DNA of 64,000 nt from NCBI RefSeq assembly GCF_052857255.1, contig NC_135498.1, forward strand, positions 117,404,281 through 117,468,280. Reading direction: 5' to 3'. Position numbers and translations under genes: made by a program. Position 1 is the stretch's first letter. Every line of letters starts with the position of its first letter. The stretch comes from Amblyomma americanum (Eukaryota; Arthropoda; Arachnida; Ixodida; Ixodidae). The notes beneath the pieces are model-generated. The model was not told where the DNA came from and made no database searches. It saw only the letters and a list, made by a program, of their open reading frames with translations. Of the stretch, positions 10,463 to 20,366 are shown in pieces.

Positions 10463-12620
10463 CTGCGAAGTAAAATTAAATTGCTTATCAGGAAAACAAG
10501 ACAACTGTCAGTTCCCGGTGCACACATCGACCGCGCTGTGAGGGAAACGATGGAGCAGGGAATGAAAGGAGGAGAGGGACTGCGGATTAATTTACATTAG
10601 TGGTCCGGGCGAGAACTATCGACCTCAGCCTATACAGTATGTACCCCCGGCATCAGCAGGAGTAATTGAAGGTTAACGATCACAGCGACAGCTGAGGCAA
10701 GCAAAGTGGGTCTATTTGTGGTTATTAAATTAGGATCACAACGGTGACTTTCACAGAAAATTAGGAAGTAATAAATTCCCTTGAATTACATGTTCAACAG
10801 GTAAGCAATGTCGCAGGAGTGTGACGGATTCTCCAGCACAGTTTTGCGCATAGCCAGTAGACTGCTAACAATCCATAGGCCGTATTCTGTAGAGATTTTC
10901 TCAATTCATTGACGCTGATGCCTAAGCAGTGAAAGCGAGACAGCGAAAGGGCAGACTGGCAGAGTCTATAGAATAGGGGCGCGAGAAGTTTTTCACTACT
11001 CTTTTCCGCAGTCTTCTAGCGCCACGTGTTCGTCACTCGTCCGGTTTCGATGGCCGAAACGACGGGGTGAATCCACAGGATTTTCTTTGATCGGCTTGTA
11101 TACTTTCGGTGTTATGGTCTGGCATCATAAGATCTTCATGCACAGAAGAACGGCTCGTGCAGGCAGTATTAATCCTGTATGTAATCTGAAGGCAGTGGCT
11201 GTCGGCGGGGAGATGCTGAAGGACTGAAGCTGCAGTGGGCAGCAACTTACCTTAAGCCGATGCCATCGGTCTGCAGAAGCCAGACGTCCGTCGACGCCAG
11301 TCTGCTGCTCGCTGCCACCCCCTCTGCACACTGCGGGTTTGAGCGCGGAGAGTCACAAAATCAAGTCGATGTCGATTGTCATTCCTGCTCTGCCACACCT
11401 ATGCAAGAGACATGTTTTGATGCGAGACCTCTACCATCAAGTACCATTTGTACCAGCTGAAAGTCGCCGTCTAGACCGCCTGTCAGTCACGTGCTTTGCC
11501 ATTGTGGCATTGGTACGGATTTGTTCCGAACAGTGCAGCAGTCAACACAGTAATATAATGGGCGAAGAAGCCATGGCGCATGCTAATAAATAGTTCTTAA
11601 TGCCAGATCCTTAAATGCATGCCTTTGTTTGGAGCCGCACATTTCCTGAATGCCTCTATAAGGCAGTGTTTGTTTCCTTATGAGGGGTGCGAAGTGACGA
11701 AAAGGCAAGCTACTGGGCAATTCCTTCGTGCCCGGCAAACAGTGTGCGGTTTCGCGTTGACTGAATACGCCGACTCGCTCGTCAACGCTATGCCTTTTGT
11801 TTTGTATTATCGCCTTATACGCAGCACATATATATGAAGAGAGATAACACTAGATTTACTGCTGCAACACTGAACAGAAATGAACACGAGGGTTCGAACC
11901 AGCAGATTGGGCCTCGACGCTCTACGGATCAAATAAAAGAAACCGCCCCAAAAGGCGAAAAGACATCGCGGGAAAGTCCATGAGGCCAGTGTATTAGCGA
12001 CGGTTACCAAGCTGCAGTGGAATTCAAATGTTTAGCCGCATCTTAGCACTGGTTAGTTTAGCCTCGCGTGACAGCTACTAGCTGTCATGGTTATCGCTCT
12101 TAGTGGTGTTGGTGGCTCGGAGCGGCCGGACCAGTACACCATGTTCTGATAGAAAAGAATGCTATGCACTGATTGGCTGCGCTTTCAGACTTGGCCAACT
12201 TGATGGCTCCCCACGCGTAGCAGATTTGGCAGTGCATGTCTGGGCGTGTGGCGGTAAGTGGATTTTTAACAACTCGGGAATATCGGGTATGCTTCTGGCC
12301 GCTAGGACATCGGTTCAACCCACCTAGAGGTCTCTTTCTGCGCTTTTATGGCTGCGCTTAGGCGGATGCCAATTGGAATTATTCCTTGTTAGAACGATAA
12401 CTAGGAGCACTTCGAGAAGGCTCGCGATATTGGAGAGAAAAGCCGCAGCTATGCCAGGATCTCACCTCCCGCAAGACAGCCCCCCCCCCCCCCCCCCCCC
12501 CGAATTCAACGAGAGTCGCATCGCCTCATATATCAGCTTACTGCTGAGAGCACCCAGTCCGTTCCCTGTTGAAAAACAATTTGTCCTGACGATAGGACGA
12601 CAGAGTTTTGTCGTATTTTG
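10463..12620. other. no recognised gene; near 11.9 kb a tRNA-like scrap
   Basis: At 11,890-11,930 GGGTTCGAACC resembles a SINE B box (minus strand), but no A box or body follows. A run of about 20 C lies at 12,479-12,500. Otherwise nothing recognisable. Confidence 0.3.
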
Positions 12621-12769
12621 GGTCCGGCTATGTTGTATTTTTCGAAAGGGTTGCCGACATGGCTTTCATGGCCGAGACCAATCTGGCTATATAAGCAACG
12701 CGAAAGCGCTGCAAGTTCACTGCAATGTTAATCAGCTCCTTAAGCGAGGAAACGGAGAAAAACGATGGA

Positions 12770-13023
12770 AATAGGGATACCCGCACCATCGCCGTCGCAA
12801 CCATCGTCATGGTGACCATCGCAGCAGTGGTGGTCATGGGCGTGCGGGCCTCGGCTGCGTAGGGGGCAGCGGTCGTTCGCCGAGCGAGCGTCGTCGATTA
12901 GCTCTCGCCGCGGAGCGACGTGCTGCGTGGAACGACGCTGGCCGATCGGGTGGACGTAGTGGACTGTGTCGGCTCCCGAGTCGTCGAAGTCCCCGGAAGC
13001 TCCTTGCGGGCATCGTCGACTCC
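12770..13023 (-). pseudogene. possible decayed family exon
   Basis: On the minus strand an acceptor-like TGTGTCGCAG precedes a segment that in one frame reads VDDARKELPGTSTTREPTQS, then Ser/Thr-rich sequence. After one TAA it continues into a hydrophobic stretch (TTTAAMVTMTMVATAMVRV). The acceptor context and GACCGCTGCCC recall the segment at 19.8-20.0 kb. The plus strand also encodes a hydrophobic stretch (TIAVATIVMVTIAAVVVMGV), so even the strand is uncertain. Confidence 0.15.
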
Positions 13024-13336
13024 TGCGACACACAGTTACAGCGGTTAGATATAGTGGCGTGGGGGCCGGCGGATCCTTATCGCTCACACAAGCGTCGACG
13101 CAGGATTCATATGATCTGGCAATTCCGGCGCGTTACGAATGTAAATTCTATGCTTAATCCAGCCCCTGGCTTCAGGTAAGACGAACTCAGTGACGTCACG
13201 GTCGCTGGCCAACAATGATGGCGCATTCAGTTAAGCGTACATGATTGTGGGGCCTTAAAGACTGGGCTATTATGACCTGATCATAACAGCTACATAAGCT
13301 CCTTGTATTGCGAAAAACTTAAGAGGTCCCGCTTAC

Positions 13337-13638
13337 GACTGTCCTCTTGTGGCGTCTGCTCGGCCAGTCCGGCGACGGCGTCAACGCTGTGCCCCGCCAG
13401 GTCTTCCTCGGTGTGGGGCGACGTGCGAATGGCGGAAGGTGGTGCTTTCCTGCTGCTCCATTTGGTGTGACCCGTGGCACCTTCACTCTGGGTGATGTTG
13501 ACAGCCCTGGCGGCGTTCTCCGGATTTACGGGCGCCACTTCAGGCTGCTCCTCGCCGGGGGCTGTCACGGTGAGCGCCACCAGGACGACCACCGCCATCA
13601 TTGCGGCGACTGCACTCACGCGGCAAAGCTGGGCCTTC
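13337..13638 (-). CDS. candidate exon B2: membrane anchor plus linker
   Basis: The best exon candidate in the window, about 100 codons. The acceptor is GGCACGCAG just above 13638 and the donor is GTAAGC just below 13337. The translation starts KAQLCRVSAVAAMMAVVVLV and continues ALTVTA, a basic-flanked hydrophobic helix that fits a signal anchor. A polar linker follows with NITQSEG (possible N-glycosylation), TEEDLAGHSVDAVAG and TPQEDSR. Phase (one base in, one base out), length and the distal motif match exon B1 at 4.06-4.36 kb (302 against 296 nt). This supports tandem paralogs of a type-II membrane protein. The partner catalytic domain is not in the window. Neprilysin-like (M13) is a guess only. 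A 16-bp minisatellite lies just upstream of the acceptor. Confidence 0.45.
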
Positions 13639-13694
13639 CTGCGTGCCGTACGCCATCGTACGACGGACACAGAAACGCGCGATAGAGGGCGCTG

Positions 13695-14018
13695 GCAGTA
13701 ACGGACACTGGTAGTAGCGGGCACCGGTAGTAGCTGTCAATGTATGCACAGGCACAGCTAGTAACGGGCACTGCTGTAAGCGGAATCTGGTAGTAGCGGA
13801 CACTGGTAGTATCGGACACTACTACTGGAGGACATTGGAACTGGCGTACACTGCTACTAGCGGACGCTGCTTGCAATGGGTACTGCCAGAAACGGGCACT
13901 GAGGCTAGTAATAATAATAATAATTGGTTTTTTGGGGGGAAAGGAAATGGCGCAGTATCTGTCTCATATATCGTTGGACACCTGAGGCTAGTAACGGAAA
14001 AAAGGTAATAGCGGCACG
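13695..14018. repeat. 16-bp minisatellite, about 13 diverged units
   Basis: Units follow GTAGTAGCGGACACTG with changes, in near-constant 16-base register from 13,695 to 13,904. They resume at 13,982 (GAGGCTAGTAACGG, then GGTAATAGCGGCAC) after a SINE fragment. Confidence 0.85.
13912..13981 (-). mobile_element. 70-bp Ruka-like SINE insertion with TSD
   Basis: Only the 3'-most 70 bases of the SINE, from the TAA/ATT tail to GGACAC. They are flanked by the 13-bp duplication CTGAGGCTAGTAA (13,899-13,911 and 13,982-13,994). A strongly 5'-truncated insertion. Confidence 0.9.
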
Positions 14019-14182
14019 GTCTTTAGAGTTTGTTTCGTCTGTAATCCTGTCGCACCTTTGCGCCTTGAATTTTCTGAGCGGGTCAATAGTCATCTTCCCA
14101 GTGACACTAAAATCGGCAGGGCCTGGCCCATGGAATGCATGGACGAAAAGGGAAGACATGGAGTAGAGGAATGACGCAATTA

Positions 14183-14285
14183 ATTCTAAATTGTGGGGTT
14201 TAGCGTCTCGAAGCGACGCATGGACTACGAAAGATGCCGTGTTGGATGCTCCACCGGGGGTTCATAACGTGCCATCAATGAAAAC
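14183..14285 (-). mobile_element. second-family SINE, 3' fragment
   Basis: On the plus strand, GGGGTTTAGCGTCTCGAAGC and the following AAAGATGCCGTGTTGGATGC are diverged complements of the 3' half of the SINE at 895-1075. Confidence 0.55.
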
Positions 14286-15297
14286 AAGTCTGCTTCGTAG
14301 CTCAGTTTAGTTGTACGAGATAGAAGAGTGTTTTCTGCGACGCCTTCAAGAAAGAAACCTAGCACAACGGAGACTGTTCGCGCGTGACTGGCAGCCTACT
14401 TCCTACTCGCGTGCGCTGAAAAGGAAAGCGCCCTGACTAACAAAACTATTTTAGGCTCTATGCTTATAGACAGCCGTTTCACACTGCTGAATAGTCATTT
14501 GTACTTCTCGTTAGCTCAGATTCGATAAATGTGCGCATACTTAAATCACGAGGTCTCCCGCCGCCCCAGCATCGTGGGCGAGCTCCAGAGCATTTTGCAA
14601 AGCTAACGATAACGCCGAATACACCGATTGCATCGGGTTCACCCGGGTATCAGAAACAACAACGGGGTGCACTGCTGCGAACAAGTGCGGAGAGCTCGCC
14701 CTACTCTTCATTGTGCTGGGGGCATACAGAAAGCAGTCCAGCGAGCACTGTGACGATGCGCCAGCAGCGCTTGGCGGTTAAGTTAAGCAATTTTTTCAAT
14801 AGAAGGAGGAGAGGCGTTGCCATATTTACAGCGCATATGTGGGAGCCAGTTTCGAACACCTGCTCTGTTAACTGCCTATGTGCGATTAAAACCACACAAC
14901 AGAACAACACAACACGCCTGCTCTATGACGTATGAGGCTTACGCACGCTCTCGTAACAGCCTGCGAGCCAGGTGCCCCTGGGGTCCTTGTAGAATATGGC
15001 GGCGTCTTTTAGCCTATTCGTCAAAAGGTCTGTGCCGTCGTAACTCTATACAAGAACGGATTCTCACCTCATGCGCTGCGCCAGGGCAACGCTCCGTGGC
15101 TTGGGCAGGGGGGTGGCAGAGCCGGGGGCTGCTCCTGGTACATGGGCAGCTCTTCATGCATGGGCAGCCGTTGTAACATGGGCAGCTGCGTGTGCATAGG
15201 GTGTACATACTTAAACGGATACCAGGAAACGCTGTCGCAGTAGCAGAAATCAGGTGTTTTTTGACGTTGTGCACGACTGATTTGCAGAATTAGTCGC
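14286..15297. other. no recognised gene
   Basis: Near 15,125-15,190 a GGCAGC-containing tract repeats loosely (ATGGGCAGCT..., about 18-base spacing). Otherwise nothing recognisable. Confidence 0.3.
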
Positions 15298-15540
15298 GTT
15301 ATCGGCCGCAGCGCTTTGATGGAGGCCAAACGCAAAAGGCCCCCGTATGCTGAGCGATGTCAGTGCACGTGAAAGATCCCCAGGTGGTGTAAAATATTCA
15401 GGAGGCCTCCACTACGGCACCTCTTTCTTCCTCTCTTTCACTTTCTATATTCCTTAATTATGGCGCGGTTCGGTGGATGTGCGCCGAGGTACGTAAAACA
15501 GTTACTGCGCCCTTTCCTTCCCTCAAAAACTGATTTTCAA
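15298..15540 (+). mobile_element. Ruka-like SINE, head missing
   Basis: Body from GGCCGCAGCGCTTTGATGGA to CTCAAAAACTGATTTTC. Faces the next copy tail to tail. Confidence 0.8.
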
Positions 15541-15566
15541 CTTTCACTTGCAAAGGCTAAAGAAAA

Positions 15567-15868
15567 GTTTTTTTTTTGAGGGAAGGAAATGGCGCAGGTA
15601 GTAATTCTCTTGCATATCTTGGTGGACACCCGAACCGCGCCGTAAGGGAAGGGATAAAGGAGGGAGTTAAAGAAGAAAGGAAGAAAGAGGTGCCGTAGTG
15701 GCGGGCTCTGGAATATATTCGACCTCCTGCGGGAATCTTCAACGTGCATTGACATCGCTCAGCACACGGGCGCCTTTGCGTTTCGCCTCCATCGAAACGC
15801 CACCGGCATGGCAGGGTTCGAACACGGTAACTATGGATCAATAGCCGAGCGCGCTGAGCCACGCGGCG
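15567..15868 (-). mobile_element. Ruka-like SINE, near full length, inverted
   Basis: Tail at the low end, full body, then a tRNA-like head with GGGTTCGAACACGG (plus strand) and GCCGAGCGCGCTGAGCCACG. With the copy at 15,298 it forms an inverted pair of about 570 bp with a spacer of about 26 bp. Confidence 0.85.
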
Positions 15869-15884
15869 GTCGCATAGGGTATAG

Positions 15885-16176
15885 AAAATTGGTTATCGGG
15901 GAAGGAAACATGCAGCATGTCTTACGGTCGGTTAGCACCTTAACCACGCTGCGGCGGAAGAGATGAAGGGAGTGAAAGAAGAGAACGAGGCACCGTAATG
16001 GAGGGCCTCGGAAAAATTTCGACCACTTGGGCTTCAACGCATTCCTACATACCACAGAACACGGGTGCCTTTCGCGTTTCACCTCTGTAGAAACGGGGCC
16101 GCCGCGGCTGACATTCAGCCCGCGTCTTCGAGCTCTGCAGCTGAATGCTCTAACCGCCGAGCCATCACGGCGGCTG
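15885..16176 (-). mobile_element. SINE of the same superfamily, diverged subfamily
   Basis: Minus-strand head GATGGCTCGGCGGTTAGAGC, body with AAACGCGAAAGGCACCCGTG and tail ATAACCAATTTT. Block order is the same as the main SINE, but identity is low. It ends where candidate exon A2 begins. Confidence 0.75.
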
Positions 16177-16189
16177 AGCCAAATATTTG

Positions 16190-16485
16190 CTCCACGTTCC
16201 TGCACGGGCACAGCGGGGTCCGGCTGGGGTGGTCTGTACGTGACGTCGCCGGGAGGCATGTACTGGGAACAGGCCGCCGCGTACTCCGCCTCCGCGTACG
16301 GCGGCTCAAACGCACCTTCGCTGGAGGAGTCCCGAGTAGTGCGTCCTGTTGAACGGTCCCGGGAACGAACCCACCATGACGATGCACATGTTGGCCCCGT
16401 CTTAAGGCCTGGCCGCTGTCTCTCGAACGTCTGGGTTGGCGGCTGCCGGAATCGGGAGACCTGCAGAGAGTGGTTCGCACTAGGG
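16190..16485 (-). CDS. candidate exon A2: Pro/Ser-rich N-terminal segment
   Basis: A minus-strand open segment reading SRFRQPPTQTFERQRPG, RSTGRTTRDSSSEGAFEPP, YAEAEYAAACSQYMPPGD and PPQPDPAVP. The composition (Pro, Ser, Tyr, acidic) suits a cytoplasmic tail. It pairs with A1 at 5.6-5.87 kb and lies 2.6 kb upstream of exon B2. The long frame that contains it runs on through the antisense of the neighbouring SINE, so that part is chance. Edges are not fixed: no convincing donor in phase with B2 was found. Function unknown. Confidence 0.35.
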
Positions 16486-17392
16486 CGAGCGATGTTTAAA
16501 ATGGCAATTGGGCTTTGCTTGCTCGAGCAGCTGGGGTGCGCGTGCACGTGACTGTGTGGCACTTCGGCGTGAGCCAACGAGGCGATGGCGATTTGTGCTG
16601 GCGGGAGGGGTAGCTTATGCGAAGAAAATATTGAAGACGAGCGCCGTGAACGAAATCCTCAGTCCAGGGCACCGAAGTCTTCTCAAATTGATGACTGAAT
16701 AATTTCCTTCGAGAAAAGGACGGTATACTGCGTAATGATGATGCTGATGATGACTGGTAAAGATTGAGAAACAGGAACTTCGGTGAAAGTGCGATGAGCG
16801 AATTCTTTGGCAGCATGCAAAGAACACGGGTGCCTTTCGCGTTTCACTGGCCGCGTTTCTGTCCCCTTACCCAGGTTCGCCGCAGTGCATGCATCTAAAT
16901 AGAAAGCTCCAGTTTCCACGTGCTGCCGCACGTGTGGAATGTCTAAATTTTTTCCTCATTCGTTATGCGATTAAGGTGGGGAGAGAGATAATGACGTTTA
17001 TTTTGTGACCATGTTGCGGGTCGTCTATCCTTATTCCCACTACTACGCCTATAGGGTGGGTATTCCTGTAAACGGGAGTGACTAGCGAACAAGTTATTAG
17101 CAATGGAAAGGGATTAATAGGGCTTCTAATATTTTTATGTGATCCAGGAAGGAATACCTCTTTCTTTACGTGTAACCGGCTGCATGCTGGCTTCCGACGC
17201 TTACGTCACACCACCCGCCATCTTGCCCTGGTACCGTCAGGTGGATGCGATATGTAGTGTAGTACCAGCTGTGGTCATAGTTTCTCCATGGTGTGGTAGC
17301 GGTTCACGTTAGAAGACAATCTGGCGTAAGCAAGAGGTTTCCGTTAACTTCTTTGCCGTTGATTGTAGCAGTTTCCATTTTTATAGAATTTG
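16486..17392. other. SINE scrap and possible LINE tail
   Basis: 16,812-16,850 (AGAACACGGGTGCCTTTCGC) repeats the body of the SINE at 15,885. At 16,978-17,030 the minus strand reads AAATAAACGTCATTATCTCTC, like a LINE 3' end, but no coding remnant precedes it. Confidence 0.4.
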
Positions 17393-18235
17393 AAGACTAA
17401 AATCCCTTACAAAAAAAATTGCAGTCTTTCTGCAGAAATCTTGTAGACCTTGATTCACCAAGGACGCAGAATATGTGAAGACTGGTGACAGACTTTCTGT
17501 CACCCTCTGTCACCTCCCAGCGGTCAATTGGGACACTCTTTCTGCAGAAAGTCTGCTGAGCCTGTGTAGTTTAACCTTAATTAGTGTTCTACTGATCAAA
17601 CAAGTTTTGGTAGATGCAAGCAGGCATGGTTTGTAACTAGCATCTGGCGTGAGACTGAGTGCAGAATAACCGTTATATATGACTTGCTTCCACACTGAAT
17701 TGACCGATAGTGCAACTGCGGCATTTAATGCAGATTACATAGCCACTACCTTATTTCAATTAATATTAATTGCTGTCGGTTGCAGGCACTCTCAGACTGT
17801 GTATCCGGCGGGAAAGTTTAAAAAGGCAAAACTAAGGATAAAATGTGTCTTGGTTCAGTATACATGCATGCATACATACTTAAACACATTAGTCTGCAGA
17901 ACAACTAGACCTAGTCTGCAGAAAATCTGCAGACTAGGTCTGCATGAAGGTGTCTGGTGGGTGACTCATAGGTGACTGAAAGGTCAAACCGATTTAATCG
18001 TAATTATAAAATGTGTCATGGTTCAAAATATATAAATGTATATATATATACCTACGCATACACACTAGGCGCTCATATTAAAGACTAGTCTACTTGAAAT
18101 CCGCTCGGCGTCTACAGACATTCTGCAGACTAAGTCTACAGGAAGGTCGAATCTACAGGTAGGTGACAGGGGTGACTCGTGGGTGACTCATGTATGACTG
18201 AAAGGTCAAACCCATTTTTGTAAGGGATCAGTCTT
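17393..18235. mobile_element. inverted-repeat-bounded element, possible DNA transposon
   Basis: Ends match as inverted repeats: ATCCCTTACAAAAA at 17,402-17,415 and its complement at 18,215-18,228, extending imperfectly to AAGACT/AGTCTT at 17,393 and 18,235. No transposase frame is inside. The interior has many TCTGCAGA/AGTCTGCAG motifs, a 35-nt palindrome at 17,907-17,941 and two tandem units near the right end. No clear target-site duplication was seen, so the class is unproven. Confidence 0.55.
17839..18217. repeat. two diverged tandem units inside the element
   Basis: Units of about 160 and 210 bases (17,839-17,995 and 18,008-18,217). Each begins AAAATGTGTC(T/A)TGGTTCA, has AGTCTGCAG-type repeats in the middle and ends with GACTGAAAGGTCAAACC. 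Confidence 0.7.
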
Positions 18236-18839
18236 ACCGTGCACCAGAACACGCGGTAAGAAGTACGTTAAAGTCTCGAAGGAAAGCCGGAGTTTTGGGT
18301 GTTGAAAACTCAATCGGCCGGGAAGGGAGTGTTCATGTAGTGGTTCCATGTGTTCTTCAAAGCTTCAACCACATCTTTCTCAAGGGCGTCAGGTAACCCG
18401 CGAGGCCGGGTGTCCATTACCAGTGCAAGGTCACGAAACAAGCGGCGCAGCTAGTACCAAACAGAATAGGATAGGACATAACTGTTTTTGGTATGCGAAC
18501 TACACCTTGCTCACAAATCTGGGCTGTTCTTTTGTAGATTTTCAGAGCGCAGACACGGCGGAAGTCAAGCAGTGCAGCGCGACTACGGGACACTGCTCGC
18601 AGTCAGTGGAGAGAGGCGTGCGTTGCGAATTGTATACACTATATTTCCACATAAAAACAATAAAAAGTAGAAGGGGACCAGTGGCCCTCCTCCTGCAGAA
18701 ACAGGGCGTCTATGCAGTCCAGCACGCGTCCCGCCACATGGCCGCTGAGGCAGCCACAGCGCTTTCCTCGTCAAGTGGTCGGCAATGGTCGCCGCTGGAC
18801 TATGACCACGGCGACAACGTGGCAGTCACCCTGCTGCCG
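18236..18839. other. no recognised gene
   Basis: Nothing recognisable. Confidence 0.3.
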
Positions 18840-19008
18840 CGACTTGTCTCCCCGGGCTGCACCTCCTGGACGTCTTCCCTCGTGTCCGCACCACCGGCGA
18901 CTTCTACCAGGAGCGCGCTGGTGGTCGTCACCGGCGGTGGGGACGCGTGGCTGAAGACTCTCCAGGCTGCCGGCCGTGGCCGCCGTCCTAGACTTACGGG
19001 GCCGGGGA
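18840..19008 (-). CDS. candidate exon C3, paralog of C2
   Basis: The acceptor is strong: a long T-rich tract ending ATTACAG just above 19008. The translation has PRPAAWRVFSHASPPPVTTT, then SALLVEVAGGADTREDVQEV, aligning with C2 at 10.2-10.46 kb. The frame stays open to about 18,800, where it meets TAG. A possible donor (GTGACT) lies near 18,835. Neighbouring candidate B3 lies about 0.8 kb upstream in the same sense. Function unknown; it may be a relic. Confidence 0.35.
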
Positions 19009-19799
19009 CTGTAATAAAAAAAATAAAGAATTGTAAGTGACGGTTCGCTGGCGCGAAATGTACAGTCGGGGACAAAAGTCTCTGGACCACGTGTTCCTCA
19101 AACGAAGCCGGTAGTTCTTTCAGCCGACAGGTGGAGATCACCCTTGTTGAGGCGAGAGGCAAAATTTTGTTCTTCCATCTCCACAGGTCTGGTCTCCGGC
19201 CGCCAGCTAAAAGCGCTATGAGCTTCTTTTGAGAAACACGTGGTTCGGGGACACTTGCCGAGTGTACATCTGCAGTCGAAAGCGGGGACTAGGAAGACAA
19301 GATAAAGGGGGGGGGGGGGGCAGTGCTTATTAGGTGATATGTGTGCAAAGTTCCTTGAGGCATTGAAACCGCGGATAGAACAGGGCATATTTTTTCTGTA
19401 GATTCACCTATTCGACGAAACATGACCATAAACAATGATTCTCGCGTGTTAAGGCACAGCCGGCTACCATTAATTAGTCTGGCTGGCTTATGAGAAATCT
19501 AGGGCAGCCGCGTTGAAACGCGAGCTGCTCCGCATGGTAGATAAACGCACTTGTGACTGGAAACAAAATCAGTAAGGTATGCAGCAAGAAATTAAATTGA
19601 CGCTCCAATTAAAAGCTAGAACGAAAGAACAGATTGCAGCGTTCATGAAGCTCTTGGCGACGGCGTTCTGTGTCGAACAGCGTGAACAAAGACAGGCACA
19701 ACAGACTAGGACACAGCTGCGGAACATTGCGAGTTTGCCGCTCCCAGTCGGTGCATCAACCCGCTAACGTGCATCGCAACAACATACACCGTCTCAAAA
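19009..19799. other. no recognised gene
   Basis: A run of about 12 G lies near 19,309-19,320. Otherwise nothing recognisable. Confidence 0.3.
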
Positions 19800-20016
19800 A
19801 GGAGACACATGCCGTCGGGTCGGACCATGTATGGGAAGCGGTCCTAGCCTCTCGGTCATCCCCGGCCGAGGAAGTGGTTTTTGGTGTGGGCAGCGGTCGG
19901 GACTCGTTGCCGGACGTCGCGAGCGGCGTCCGCTGCAGAGTCGCCGACGTCTTGAGGAGCCCCCTCCGTGATTTTCCGCCTCCTGCGACTGAAACGGTGG
20001 CGCCCGTCAAAGGAGG
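19800..20016 (-). CDS. candidate exon B3: Ser/Thr-rich segment
   Basis: The acceptor-like GACACTCTGCAG lies just above 20016. The translation reads PPLTGATVSVAGGGKSRRG, LLKTSATLQRTPLATSGNES and RPLPTPKTTSSAGDD. It has the Ser/Thr/Pro-rich composition of the other candidates but no membrane segment, and no convincing donor was found. It is placed in the family only by position, strand and composition. Confidence 0.2.
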
Positions 20017-20086
20017 CTGCAGAGTGTCATAGCAGAACAGCCGTTCTGGTACGAAACAAAATTTAGAGCGCGGCTTTAGGATACAG

Positions 20087-20159
20087 ATCAGGAACAGGGC
20101 AAGAGTCGGAGTTAATTGTTCCCGGAACAATTAACTCCGACTCTTGTCCCGTTCCTGAT
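20087..20159. repeat. 36-bp-arm hairpin
   Basis: Arms 20,087-20,122 and 20,124-20,159 pair with two mismatches around a single C. The centre reads TTGTTCCCGGAACAA. Confidence 0.95.
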
Positions 20160-20183
20160 ATTATTAAGTTGGTAAATATATTT

Positions 20184-20366
20184 AAAAATATTACGTTGGT
20201 TAATCTATTTCTAAATTTAAATAAATAAGCTCGCTATCGGTGTTGTTTCTTTGACCGAGCCTACCAGCTGTTTGCAAAACCACTGCTAGGCTCGGTCAAA
20301 GAAACAACACCGATAGCGAGCTGATTTATTTAAATTTAGAAATAGATTAACCAACTTAATATTTTT
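20184..20366. repeat. 80-bp-arm near-perfect hairpin
   Basis: Arms 20,184-20,263 and 20,287-20,366 are complementary at 78 of 80 positions by eye, with a 23-base loop. The arms contain GCTCGCTATCGGTGTTGTTT and an AT-rich outer part. A partial extra copy of the outer part lies at about 20,158-20,183. There is no coding content. Confidence 0.95.

Noticed and set aside
10103..10600. 165-codon plus-strand open frame
   Set aside because: Opposite candidate exon C2. The plus strand has no matching splice signals at the paralog near 18.9 kb.
15831..16577. 248-codon minus-strand open frame as one gene
   Set aside because: About half of it is the antisense of a SINE (15,885-16,176). Only the distal part is kept as candidate exon A2.
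16978..17100. LINE 3' end (minus)
   Set aside because: The AAATAAA plus TCTC tail is suggestive, but no coding remnant or second copy was seen.
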